DNA of 64,000 bases from assembly GCA_964023275.1 (NCBI GenBank), contig OZ029929.1:682001-746000 (forward strand). Direction: 5' to 3'. A program made the translations under genes and the position numbers. The stretch is from Norana najaformis. Taxonomy: Eukaryota > Annelida > Clitellata > Crassiclitellata > Hormogastridae. Of the stretch, positions 33,761-45,270 are shown one piece after another; position 1 is the stretch's first letter, and each line of letters begins with the position of its first letter. The notes under the pieces were generated by a model. The model saw only the letters and a list, made by a program, of their open reading frames with translations, was not told the origin of the DNA and made no database searches.

Positions 33761-36700
33761 TTGAATCCGAGTTGGAGCAGCCACAGCCTGGAGCTTGTGA
33801 CTGTTGCCGAGATATCTGTAGTCACAGATGACGGTGCTCTTGTTAAGCATCAGCCTAACATGAGTCAGAGACAGCTGGGTTGTTTACATCAGCGAATGTA
33901 CTATTGTTTTCTTGAACTCGGTCACTGAGTGCCATTACGTGTAATTTATGTCCCATTTACCGTAACTTTATTTACTATGTAAATTTTTAGGAACTGATCG
34001 AATTTTTGCAACTGTTTACTTGCTGTGCGGCGCCCTTTTTTCGACCTCGGTTGTGTTATGGCGCTATATAAATTGTATTATTATTATTATTATTATTGTT
34101 GTCATTTGCAATTTTTCTGAGTGGTATCGTCGCAGGTGTGTGTGTAGGGGGCTTGGGGTTCTGAACTTGTGTAACCCCCCTCGATTGTTTTTGTGCGGTT
34201 TGTGGGATTTGTTGGGGAAATTCTTTTGCAAATTCTCATGGTTTGCATAATGGTTTTTTTAAGCTTCCTGATTTTTGATTGTGTGACTGTATTAAGAGAC
34301 TTTGTATAGCATCGTTTAAGGTCCTCTCATGCATGGCTGGCCCAAACAATGGCGGCTTAAAACCGCCCCGCATAGCCATGGCGAGAGGCTTGAGATGTCT
34401 CATAACGGCGCTATACAAATCTTTAGAACACGCCAGTGTTGCCGTCTAATTCTACATCTTGTGATTATTGTTATTTAGGCGAGATTTCACTGAATAGAAT
34501 TCTGCCACAGAGATTTTACTTCTAGTCCGTTTTAAAATGCATTGGGGGCCGGTGCAGAACGGCTTCAAACTTGTTATCTTGGCTTCAGATTTTTCCCATT
34601 TTGGCTGCGTAAATCTACTTAAATTTGACCTACTTACATTTGACCTAGTTAATTGTAATCTGCGTAAAACTACTTAAATGTGACCTACTTGAATTTGACC
34701 TACTTGATTTTGACCTACTTGAATGTAACCTGCATAAATCTACTTAAATTTGGCCTACTTAAATTTGGCCGAATTAGATTTGACCTACTTAAATGTAACC
34801 TGCATAAATCTACTTAAATTTGACCTACTTAAATTTGACCTACTTATATTTGACCTACTTATATTTGACCTGCCTAAGTCTGTGCTGCAGCCTATTCCTG
34901 ATGTTACGATGATCATAGTATCTAAATTATGCCAACACGTGCGAATTTACTTGGTGTAAATAGCGTGTAGATATTTTCTTGTGTTACGTGAGATGTTGTT
35001 CAGTTTGTTGCTTGCTCTTTTTGCACGGCTTCTATGCCGATTGTGGCTTTGCGTAGAGTTTTCTCGTCCGATTCAAAACTTGTGTACAGCTTATACGAGA
35101 GGATCTCTAAAAACACCGGTGAGGATTTCACTTTTATACACTGAAGCCTTCATGTAAGGTGCGTCATTATCACATGAGTTCTTGTATAACACGGTTAGAA
35201 ATATGGATCCAAAAATCTGATCAGTTGCTTTAAAGGGAGGCTTCGGTGTAGCAGAACTTAGGGGCTTCTGTGCAGTTAGAATAGATCATTCCTTATGTAT
35301 GTCGCCTCGCTAAGCGGTTAGCCACTTCTGAAGTGAGTTGAATAGTACGGGTGGCTAACCACAGCTGAAGCCAATCGAATAGGTGGCTAACCGGAGTTAA
35401 ATTAAGCAAGTTGAACTGGTGGTTAGCCATCTGAAGCTGGTTTAACTAGTGGTTAGCCACAGTTGAAGCCAGCGATTGGCACTGGTGTAATTTTGACGAG
35501 GCAGAACGAGATATCTGATTTGATTTCTAGGCTGTACGTTAGTTAATAGGATTTCTTGATACTGTTTCCACACGGACAAAATTCCTTCAGATGTTAAATG
35601 TTTTTGAAGAGCAATAAAACTCGGTGAACTATTCGCTTCATTTCGCTGTTCTTCCTGTAGTATGTAAGTATGTATCTAAATACTTATATAGCGCATTTTA
35701 GGAATCTAACAAAGGCGCTGCGGCATGAGTATCTAGCAGTTCCAAAAAGGTGCGTCTTAAGATGAGCCGAGAAAGTTTGTTGAGCCGTTAGAGGATTAAG
35801 AGTTCGAATTTCCGGAAGGAAAGTCCTACATAGAGCCACGGTAACACTCCATTTATACGCATACATTCATACACTCACGCCCACCAATACATACATACAT
35901 TCGTACATACATACATTCATATGTAGTGTGGATGCCTCAGCCACTACATATATATACACGCATACATTTTCAACCGTGCTAAAATTTAACTGTATTTAGA
36001 ATTTAACTTTTACAGTCATACAGTCGTATGTGCATAGACTGTAAATAAACGGAATATGCACTTGAATGTAAGCCCATGTTTCCGTGGCTTCCACCGGACG
36101 CATAGTCTGATATTTGGGCTAAGACATAGGCCAAAAAATCCAATCCTCGACTCGAGGACGGCAGAAGGCAATACAAACAGACCAGAACATTCCCCCACCC
36201 CCAATAGTTCCCGCGTGGAGTCTCAACAGACGCCTAAGGACTTGACTAAGCCAGGATGTAAATTTCTGTGCTTCAGGCCTACGGTAGCGAAGGCCTCTTT
36301 AAGCCTAAACAGTTTTTTTGAATGACTGAGAGGCCTCTACACGGAATATTCACACAGAGTGCGTTCCGATTATCGGACAGCGGGAGCCACCTGACAACGA
36401 AGCCGACGGCATGCCAGCCAAGCAGACCACAACAGTGGAAGTACAGGGCGTTCCGAAAAAAACGACCGATCTCGTAATCGTAATCGTAATTCCAAGATTT
36501 CTACAGCGCCCAACGAAAGCCGCGCCGCTGGGACCAGCTTATTCACAGGCGCTGAGTCAAAACAAAATCGATAGGCAAAAAGGGTTCGGTTCCAGGTCAA
36601 AACCCAAAAGTCAAGCCGAGAGACAGCGTGGCAGCTATGGGGGGTGGTGTTTGTGGTTGGAGAGGAGAGAGAAACAAGAGGAAGAAGGGGTTCACTGAAA

Positions 36701-37182
36701 CATCATCATCATCATAAACTATGGGTACAGCTCCCTTAGGCGCCCGATGCCATTCTCGCTATGTTCCTCCACTGTTGGCTTTCCAGTGCGGCGTGGTTCA
36801 GCTCTTGGAGTGATGTAACTGAATGCAAATGTAATTGTACACGGTTTTCTACAGCGAACATGTGCCCTCGACCCTGCTAAATTTTTCTGAGTGGCTTTAA
36901 CAATATTTAGACTAGTGTAGAAAGAGCTTCTGGCTAGTTTTTCCTGAAGCGGCGCTATACAAATTGCTTACGCCGCCACTATCACCAGTGGCGGCTCCAG
37001 GATTGATTACGTGGGGGCGAGAGCATTTCGGAGGGGCGCCACATTCTGGCAGTCCACCATGGACGGGTCTGGTCTGAGGGGCGCCGACATATAACCAAAA
37101 GGGGCGCTGAACCCGCCAATGACCGCCATCACCACCACGCAAACCATCTTTGTTGATTTAGAGCGTAGGAATTACCTGAAAT
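33761..37182. repeat. Spacer of decayed repeats
   Basis: 34060-34100 GCGCTATATAAATTG plus (ATT)n LINE end. 34610-34880 is a ~17-bp tandem repeat (ACTTAAATTTGACCT). 35280-35480 holds repeated GGTTAGCCAC steps. 35685-35870 is a reverse LINE end. 36470-36700 is a reverse LINE tail starting CTCGTAATCGTAATCGTAAT. 36715-36835 is a reverse LINE C-terminus (ALESQQWRNIARMASGA). No host exon is recognised. Confidence 0.5.
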
Positions 37183-37454
37183 CTTTTCAACTGTTTATCC
37201 CTTCTGATGATCTTTCGTTCTTCCTTTCTTCCTTCATGCATTCATTCTATCCTTCCCTCCATTCGTTCATATTTCCTATTTTCTTGCTTTTTCATTCATT
37301 CATTCATTCGCTAATTCACTCAGTTGCTAATTCATTCACTTTTAACTGTTTGAACTTAACCGTCTAATTATTCCAAAGTTGTTTGGTTGGTTTGTTTGAA
37401 CTGACATCATTAACTAACAGGTGTGTATAATGCGTTAATCAAGAAATGCGGTGT
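37183..37454. repeat. Direct repeat flanking the single-exon gene, left copy
   Basis: Matches 40949-41252 closely: TATCCTTCCCTCCATTCGTT, TTTGTTTGAACTGACAT and TGTATAATGCGTTAA, each on both sides. Confidence 0.85.
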
Positions 37455-37750
37455 TGTCGATACCTTGCCAGCGACGTGGCAAGAGATTTTCTGGACACCC
37501 TTTGAGTGGCGGGGGGCTGAGTGCGAACAAACAGCGGCGCCACCTACGGTCATGGAACGTGATCAAAATCGAATATCTGCGACTTAGTGCGAGAACGTTG
37601 CGCCCCGCGACGACAAGGACCTCGCGGAATGTGAACGGACGGCGAACAACCAAAGCGAGCCACTCCTCCATCCACCGGATCAGAGTTCAAAGGTCATCGT
37701 CCGTAGGATGACCTCGGGTCATCGCAATCTAACATTCGAGACCGGTTTCT

Positions 37751-38965
37751 ATGTATTATTCCGCCCTGTGTGGAATGAGACGTCGACGTAGAAAACACAT
37801 CTTCAGCGGACTGACCCTCGACGCGTCCGGTAGCCGGGTCTCGCCGACTTTCCGAATCTGCACTGGCTTCCTGTTCCTGGCCAGCGTCGTCCTCTGTCAC
37901 GTGACCATCGTGCGCTACGTCGACGAGCGTTTCCGACCGGAAGCAGCCGATGATTCGCGACTGCTTCCGGTTGAGACCGCTGGGAGCGGAGAGGAAGGGA
38001 AGTGGAAACCTGGTGGAGCGAGGCGACTGATGTCGGAGGAAGATGAAGAGGATCGAAGGCCTGAATCACATCCGAAGAACGAGGTCGCTGTGGAATCGTC
38101 TCGAACCGGGCAGAACATCTGTCGTAATGGCCACATCCAGGGTCTGAGCGCCGTCTGCGACCACCTGCCATGTCTGCGCGCGCTCCAGGCCGATCGAACA
38201 GGTGCGCGCGATCTCCTACCTCGCCCGTCTCACATCCCACCGGACCAACTGCGCCAACTGAACCGCATTCCGGGATCCCTTGACCCCGTCCACTACACGC
38301 TCTTCCCATTCCTCGCCGACATCCAGTGGTCCGAGGGCGTTCTAGGGTCCGTCGGTCAGATCGGGGGAGTCGGTCTTGGCCAGTTCGCGGCGCTCCTATC
38401 CCTGAACCTCGATCGGAACTCCGGAGAGCGTTTCTTCGTCTCCGACCCCTTCAACTCGTCGTGTACAAACCTCCCCGGGCTGTCGCAGTTCGAGGTCTTC
38501 CGCTCCCATCTTCGCGACTTCGACTTCCACGTCGATTCCCCGTCACCCTCCAACCGCGTCTATGTGCACCTCGGAACACCCTCCCCAGCCATCGCTGAGC
38601 TCCTCGTCGACTGGGACCTGCCCCGTTTTCGGTTGATAAGCGTCGAAAGCCATCGCAACGAAGTGGACTTTCTCCAGAGGCTTGAGCTGGCCGCCTGCCT
38701 TCTGAGGGACGGAGGGATCATCGTAATTGATCAGCCTGCATCGGTAGAGGCGGCGCTGTCGACGGCCGCTGCGTTCCTCGCAAGACACGGTCGGTCCGCC
38801 ATTTCGCCGATCTTCGCCGCCGGAAATAAGCTCTTCCTGACGACGAGCAACTGGAAAAAGGTCTACGCGGACCACTTCCGCCGGAAGGAAACGAGCCTCG
38901 TCCATCTGAACGTCGTTGATGAGAACAGCGGTTACCATGAAAACAAGATATTCATAGTCAGGTGA
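37751..38965 (+). CDS. Single-exon type II membrane protein with methyltransferase-like domain
   Basis: 404 residues, GC-rich, uninterrupted. An in-frame TAA at 37730-37732 supports the ATG at 37751. A basic N-terminus (RRRRRK at 10-15) precedes one membrane helix at about 36-57 (ICTGFLFLASVVLCHVTIV), giving a predicted type II topology. An acidic linker of about 100 residues follows. The C-terminal domain (about 190-370) has QIGGVGLGQFAALLSL (SAM motif I-like), RFFVSDPF (motif II-like DPF), LLRDGGIIVIDQ and GNKLFLTTSNWKKVYADHF. These resemble class I methyltransferases of the Methyltransf_24 type. The usual DGGH acidic motif reads SVESH, so catalysis is uncertain. Substrate unknown; Golgi location is inference from topology. 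Confidence 0.75.
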   Translation: MYYSALCGMRRRRRKHIFSGLTLDASGSRVSPTFRICTGFLFLASVVLCHVTIVRYVDERFRPEAADDSRLLPVETAGSGEEGKWKPGGARRLMSEEDEEDRRPESHPKNEVAVESSRTGQNICRNGHIQGLSAVCDHLPCLRALQADRTGARDLLPRPSHIPPDQLRQLNRIPGSLDPVHYTLFPFLADIQWSEGVLGSVGQIGGVGLGQFAALLSLNLDRNSGERFFVSDPFNSSCTNLPGLSQFEVFRSHLRDFDFHVDSPSPSNRVYVHLGTPSPAIAELLVDWDLPRFRLISVESHRNEVDFLQRLELAACLLRDGGIIVIDQPASVEAALSTAAAFLARHGRSAISPIFAAGNKLFLTTSNWKKVYADHFRRKETSLVHLNVVDENSGYHENKIFIVR

Positions 38966-40948
38966 CGCTTTCCCGTCTTTATCTACTGACTCATCCTTCT
39001 CTGCCTCCTCCTTGGCCAGCCTCCTCATCTTTCTATCATCCACTTCATCCTCCATTTACCCATCCTCCTTCTCCTCGGTAGAAACTTTGTACTCTTCTTC
39101 CTCTTCCTCTTCTTCCGCCTCTTGCTCCTCTCTCTTCTTTGTTTGATTCTCCTTCTCCTCTTCCTCCTACTCCCATTCTCCTACTCAAAACCGTCCTTCC
39201 CTCACTCCTCTTCTTCTGTCGACTCATCCTAAAAGAATTTCGTCTTTCAAGCACCGATTATGAATCTCCCAACTGGAAAAGCAACAACTGGAAAGGCGTC
39301 TGCCCTGGATGATGGAGCCGCTGTCATTTCTCCGCAGAAACTGACACACTTGGGTGCTGCAGCGAGTGTATCCATAGGTAGAGTTTTCCATCGATTTTCG
39401 GCTCTGTCTCATCGGAATAATCTCAGATGCCATATAATCCACGTCTAGGAATATTTTAAACGCGTAGAGAAAAATACGTAGAGAAAAGGAATTTTCCAAT
39501 TTGACAGAAATTGGCGAAATTAGGGTTGAATATTATTTAAAAGTAGTTAGGTATTCAATGAGTCTGTTTAGCATTTTCAATTCTGTGATCTCGCTTCTTT
39601 TCAACTCCTGCACAGTGATGAGATTTTACGTTGGTATGTTCAACATCGTATGGTTACAAGGTGCAGTATTTTTACCAAGAATTTCGAGTAGGCAGAGGCC
39701 CGATTTAAAAGGTACCCAGGACCAAGATTTTTCGGCCCCTGGGTTTTGGCTATGTTGGAATTTAGAAAATGTTCAAATGCGGAGCGGCTACATACTGTAG
39801 AGTTCAAACAACCTGAGTTTCATGAAAGCCTACACAAAGGTTTAAGATTTCCAGTTGTTGTCGGAAATGATCTTCATTGTACAGTTTCTCTCTTGCCAGC
39901 TAATCTAATACTAATCTACTAATCTAAAGACTTCTACAGTGCCGTTATCATAATGCTCAAGGTACCTTCAAGTCAAAACCGCAATCCAAAATCATAATCC
40001 ATTGGAGAAGCCGGATCGAATTCCTACAGGTAATTCAGATAGCTACTCCAGTGCCTCTAATATTACTTGTTACTTTAAAGTCTGCACTAGTCTCGGACTA
40101 GCATGGCCCGAACAAGGGGACCTTAAATGGTGTGGCGCCCATTCAAATGGGCAACTGTGGTGAAGGATCTCACCCGATTAATTCATTGAAAAATGAGCAG
40201 GGTCGAGGCCATGCGGTCGCTATAGAAAAACGTGTACATTTTCCATATTTTTAGTTTGAAACTGCAAAAATTGCCTAATTTCGAAAGGGATGCCGAGATC
40301 ACTTGAACGATATTTAACTTAAATGTAAAATTCTGAGGTTTCCAGAAGGTCTTAAGTCTATGCCCAAGCCCCCTTTTTTCTTCACTCATTTGCGTCATTG
40401 TTAGGGTAATGTTGAAGTACCCTTTGATCTGTCCGTTCAGTTAGGTTGTATATCTTTACAAGGCAAGGGTAAAACTTTATTGTTTTGGTTTAAAATGACA
40501 CTTTAATGTCTCATAAAAAAGTCACTTGAACCCGCTGAAAAGTACATACTGTATTTCTTTGTCCATTGATCGAAAGAGGTTAACTCAATAAAGCAAATAG
40601 GTTTAATGTTTTTCTGCGTAAACTGTATGAAATTGCGCTTCACATTCAAAGGTTTTAACCAGTGTTACAGCTGCTTGCTAAGGCTTTGACTGTATGTGAC
40701 TGCATGTGTGAGTAGTTGCTTTTGCAGTTCCATAGCTTTGCCGTATTTTTATTCGAAACTTTCATTAAGACCCGGTGATAGGTTTGGTTTTCGACGTCTT
40801 GTTTTAATCAAAGGGAGATGTTTTTGAGGTGTTTTGAGGGGTTGATTGTGTAATTTTGTTACCTGCGTCGGGTGACGTAGGGACACCTGCTGTCAGAAAA
40901 GATGTTAAACGTGTTTAATTTAAGTAGGAATTCATTAGCATTTTAATA
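38966..40948. repeat. CT-rich 3' flank and spacer
   Basis: 38990-39230 is strongly CT-rich (TCCTCCTC-type). 39908-40030 is a copy of the 'CTAATCTAAAGACTTCTACA' repeat. 40090-40225 is a reverse LINE end shared with 10966-11105. AATAAA near 40588 could serve the upstream gene. No exon is seen. Confidence 0.45.
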
Positions 40949-41252
40949 AGATCTTTTCATCCCTTCTAACAGTCTTTCGTTCTTCTTTTGCTCCTTCATT
41001 CATTCATTCTATCCTTCCCTCCATTCGTTCATATTTCCTATTTTCTTGCTTTTCAGTATACCATTCATTCATTCTTTCGTTCGTTCATTCATTCATTCAC
41101 TAGTTCACTCAGTTGCTAATTTATTCATTCATTCACTTTTAAGTGTTTGAACTTAACCGACTAATTATTCCTAAGTTGTTTGGTTGATTTGTTTGAACTG
41201 ACATTATTAATTAACAGATGTGTATAATGCGTTAACCAAGAAATGCGGTGTT
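40949..41252. repeat. Direct repeat flanking the single-exon gene, right copy
   Basis: Same orientation as 37183-37454 and about 90% similar outside the CATT-type microsatellite. Confidence 0.85.
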
Positions 41253-41339
41253 TCTCATCTCTCTGAAGTTGCTCTTATAATTCAGACATCTTTTCTTTCA
41301 GTGGTTCAAATTAGTCGCACGGTGACCTTCCTTGTATAA

Positions 41340-41620
41340 GCCGCAGTAGTAGCAGCAGCAGCAGCTGTTGTTGTTGTTGTTGTTGTGTTGTTGTTGTGTT
41401 GTTGTGTGTTGTTGTTATTGTGTTGTTGTTGTTGTGTTGTTGTTGTTGCTGGTGGTGGTGGTGGTAATAATAGTAGTGTTATTGTTGTTGTTATTATCAT
41501 CATCATCATTATTATTAATACTACTACCATTATCATTATTATTATTACTACTGCTACTGCTGCTACTACTACAACTACAATAACAGCAACAACAACTACT
41601 ACAACTACAATATCATCTTA
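41340..41620. repeat. Compound trinucleotide microsatellite
   Basis: (GCA)n, (GTT)n, (GGT)n, (ATT)n, (TAC)n and (CAA)n segments in succession. Confidence 0.95.
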
Positions 41621-41704
41621 GGAAAAATGATCCCTCGGAATGATGAAGTCTTGGGGCTGTTTTAAAGTTTTGTTATGATTGTATTCTGAAAGGTAGGGCA
41701 ATGT

Positions 41705-42860
41705 AAGATTTTCTAAAGACTTCCTCTTCCACGTATCCTGTCTTGATTCCTCCTTTTTCGCTTACCTCTCTCTCCCATTCAAACACCATCCACCCTAGCC
41801 GTCTGACTGTCTGCCTTGACTCTTGGATCTTGACCTAGAACCAACTCTGACCTTTCCTGCCTACCGATTTTGTTTTGACTGAGCGCCTGCGAATAACCTA
41901 CTCAGTTTTTTCTGGACGCTGTACTAATGATTACGATTACGATAAGACGCCAAATAATAAATTGTCATATGTGTGTGTGCTTGTGTGTATGCGTGTGTTT
42001 TTGTGTTTACGTACGTATGAATACGGTTCGCAGATTTCTCAAAATGGGCTCCTCAGGGCGTTATCTACTTTGGCCAAGGCCTCTGTTGTTCCCATTGTGT
42101 CTGCTGAGAGCTTTCGCTCTTTGTCGGGCTGAGAAATACTGTCACACGCATCAAGACACTTAAAGGTTGAAGTCTTCTCGCTGCTTAGGCGCCGAACGGT
42201 TTTAGAATTCGTTCAGGGTTTGAAAACATAGTACTGACTGGATTTTCGCGACAATTGAGCGATTGGATTACTGTCAACAAGATCCCCAAACATCAAATCA
42301 CTCCTGTTCTCAATTTACTTCACTGGCTTAAATCATAATACCTGACTGAATAAACTACAAAGTCGTATCACTTAACTACGTAGCTAATGCATGTCAGTCC
42401 TCTCAACTCTCCTATCTTCCTCAGCTATTTACAATCCAATCATTCCGCTCAACCTGCTCCTCTTCTGCCCTAACACTTCTCCGCCCTCCCGTCACCTCAT
42501 CCTTAAAATTTTGAAATCGCTCCATAGCCACAGCTGCCCCACCCCTCTGTAATAAACTCCCCCAGAATTATGTTCTGACCCATCCTAAATACTCACCAAC
42601 ACTTCACCCCTTGAAACTTCTGTGCTGGTTTTCATTCAAAACTGAAATCACTCTTCCCCTTATCTCTTTGTTTCTGCTCCAGTGCCAAACACCACCTTAA
42701 GGTCTGTCTGTCTGCCTGACCCTTGGACCTTGACCTGGAACCCAATCTGACCTTACCTGCCTATCGATTTTGTTTTGACTGAGCGCCTGTAAATAAGCTG
42801 GTTCCCGCGACTTTGCTTTTAATGGGCGCTGTATAAATCTCGAGTTTACGATTACAAGTA
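41705..42860 (+). mobile_element. Two LINE 3' tails
   Basis: 41705-41945 and about 42440-42860, both (+), ending GCGCTGTA...TTACGATTAC. The second extends further 5', with coding remnants of a C-terminal WN(K)LP region (AAPPLCNKLPQNYVL). Confidence 0.7.
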
Positions 42861-45089
42861 CTTACTTTATTTTTAAAAAGTTTCCTGTATGCATCTGAAT
42901 GTTTTTGGCCAACATAAGCCCATCGCAGTTCTCGTGTTTGCCACCCTGCGCAATTTTGGGCACCTCTGCGGGTGGCCAATCGAGTCATGGAAACTTGTAG
43001 ATGCGTTGGGTTCGATTCCTGTTGAATTGGTTGGATTAGTTGGATTCGAATAGGACTACACGTTCATTTTTTTTACTTTAGATTAGATTGGATTGGATTG
43101 GATTAGGTTACACGAGACTAGATTAGGCTTGACAGTTTGATTTTATTAGATTCAATAATTAGATTGGAATATCTAATTGGATTTTCTAATGTGTTAGATT
43201 GGCATAAGACTGGCATAAGATTGGCAGTTCTAATAAATTCGGTAATGCTTTACAAGATTAAATTAGCTTTGACTAGGTCATGCAAAAGCGCACTGCATTG
43301 TTCCGGGCCGCTGCTTCGCTGCTAACAGCCGTCTTCTCAATCTCTGATTCATGACAGTCGAGAGAAAAATAGTCAAGTTTGAAGGACGTCAGTTGTATGT
43401 AAGAGCGAAGGATGAGCTTTTTCAAGTCACGCCAGCTGAACAACGTCACAGTTTGAGAACATAAACCAGTTCCTCTATTTTGTTGGGACACCGATTGATT
43501 AGAGCGCCCGGCTTGTAACACGGAAGGTACGGGTTCGAGCCTTCTCCTCCTCTGAGACGGTTCCTGGGTGGGACCTTGAGCAGGTCCTTCACTCGCAATT
43601 CCTTCATCAGCACCGTCGATTATATTGTATTTGATAACTTATATAGCGCTTCTTACAGAACAAACTACTCAGAAGCGCTTCCAGCATGAGAACGCCGGGG
43701 AAATAAAAACGTCTTTAAACAACGAGCTGGCTGAGCTCTATCACCAACAGTGACCCTTGCACGAAGCTATAGCGGAAGTCCATTCCATAGAGATAAGCCA
43801 ACAACAGCAAAATCCCTCTTCTGCGCAAGCGAGGACTTAACACGAGGAACAAATAGATCTAGAGAACGTAGAGGACGGGATGAGGTACTGGAGTGTAGAG
43901 GCCGAATAAGATCACAAAGATATTTGGTAGCCTGGCCGATGCGAGCTCTAATTACCAGAGACAATAGTTTAAACTGAATACGAGATACGAATACGAATCG
44001 ATTGATGCTGTCTGTCTGTCTTGTCTGTCTGTCTGTCTCTCTTGTCTGTCTCTCTGTCTCTCTGTCTGTTTCTTTCTCCCTCTCTCTCCCCTTTAGCCAA
44101 ACCTCCCAGGCTGTTACGGTATCTTGTTCCTCTAAACGTGAAATCACCGAAGCGGAAAGTCTGGGCGTAGATCATCTAAACTTCACTGAGCACGCCGGAA
44201 TCATATTTGACAAGAAATATTTCTGATATGGCGATAAGTCAAAGACCAGTGCATGGCGTGTTCTAGTGACTGAGGCGTGACGCGTTAAAATCTTTCAATG
44301 GTTCGTGCTTGACGTGTTATTATCGGCGAGGCATCGCAGACTACAGGGAGTTTAAAGGTCTTCAGGGTTGAAGAGAAATGAAAGGGTTTCCTGTAGCATC
44401 ATACGGGCCTGGTAAGTTCATTTGGTTCAAAGTTCAAAGTTCACACATAACCCACCCTAACAGCTCCCTCCCTCCCTCCCCCGCTCCCTTGCTCACTCTC
44501 TCTCACTCACTCTGTGTGTGTATGTGTCTCTCTCTCTCTCTGGTTTCAGGCAACGGTCTTGGTTCTTGACATTGCATCTTTGGTCAACTCCACATACTTG
44601 ACGCAGCGCCCGTGATTAAGTTGGTGCCCTGCGTTTAGCGTTTAATTAGCGTTTTAGAAGTTTCGAGTTTACGATTACAAAGTTCATAGTACTACCGTAC
44701 TACGCCCAAGCGCTGATCATGGCCACTGTTAGTTTCAAACAGGGTGAGATTTGCTGCTGGCAGCTGTGGGGAAGCTCCATGGGAGGAGCGAAATGTACGA
44801 TGGAGACAAATCTTAGTCTGAACCTGTGGGGAAATCGCACTCTGATTTAGTGTGGCATTCCGGGATTCAAACTCTGAACTTTGTGGGTGATAAGCACAGA
44901 CAGGCATGCAGACACAGACAGACAGACAGAACAGACAGACAGAACAGACAGACACAAGCAGAAGCAAACATGAACAAAGACAGACAGGCTGATAAGTAAA
45001 CAAACAAGCCAATCGAAAAGCAGTTCACCGGCCCGAGGAAGGTGTGTTCGGCACCAGTTTTCGCAAGTTTACAATTACTGCCGCACCCG
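42861..45089. repeat. Spacer: SINE A, reverse LINE end, TGTC microsatellite
   Basis: 43020-43270 is rich in GATTGGATT/GATTAGATT steps. 43485-43625 is SINE A (+) without a tail. 43625-43985 is a reverse LINE end (TTATATAGCGCTTCTTACAG). 43990-44095 is (TGTC)n. 44570-44680 is a worn LINE tail. 44905-44960 is (CAGA)n. No host exon is recognised. Confidence 0.5.
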
Positions 45090-45270
45090 AAGCGTCTACG
45101 GAGTACAATGTAGCACGTGTGTCACCAAAGCGACGTCGCCAATATAATCATTAGCATGCAAAGCGGCGGGTGTGGCGGAATATAACGCCCCGAGCGCCCT
45201 ATTACCCACTTGAAAGGAACCACCCATCGAGCACTCAGTTTATTACCGGAGATTTATCGTCGGATCGGAG
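45090..45270. other. Unique, non-repetitive GC-moderate segment
   Basis: Contains no family repeat and no long frame. It includes CCAATATAATCATTAGCATG followed by CAAAG, reminiscent of homeodomain/octamer-type sites. A regulatory role is only a guess. Confidence 0.2.

Noticed and set aside
37803-38309. 168-residue - strand frame opposite the single-exon gene
   Set aside because: GC-rich antisense shadow; the + frame has coherent domain structure and an upstream in-frame stop.
38543-39055. 170-residue - strand frame
   Set aside because: Overlaps the + gene's 3' end and a CT-rich tract; no recognisable domain.
39224-39499. 91-residue - strand frame
   Set aside because: No homology recognised, no splice context; likely chance.
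43767-44147. 126-residue - strand frame
   Set aside because: Runs from a LINE 3' end remnant into a TGTC microsatellite; not a host gene.
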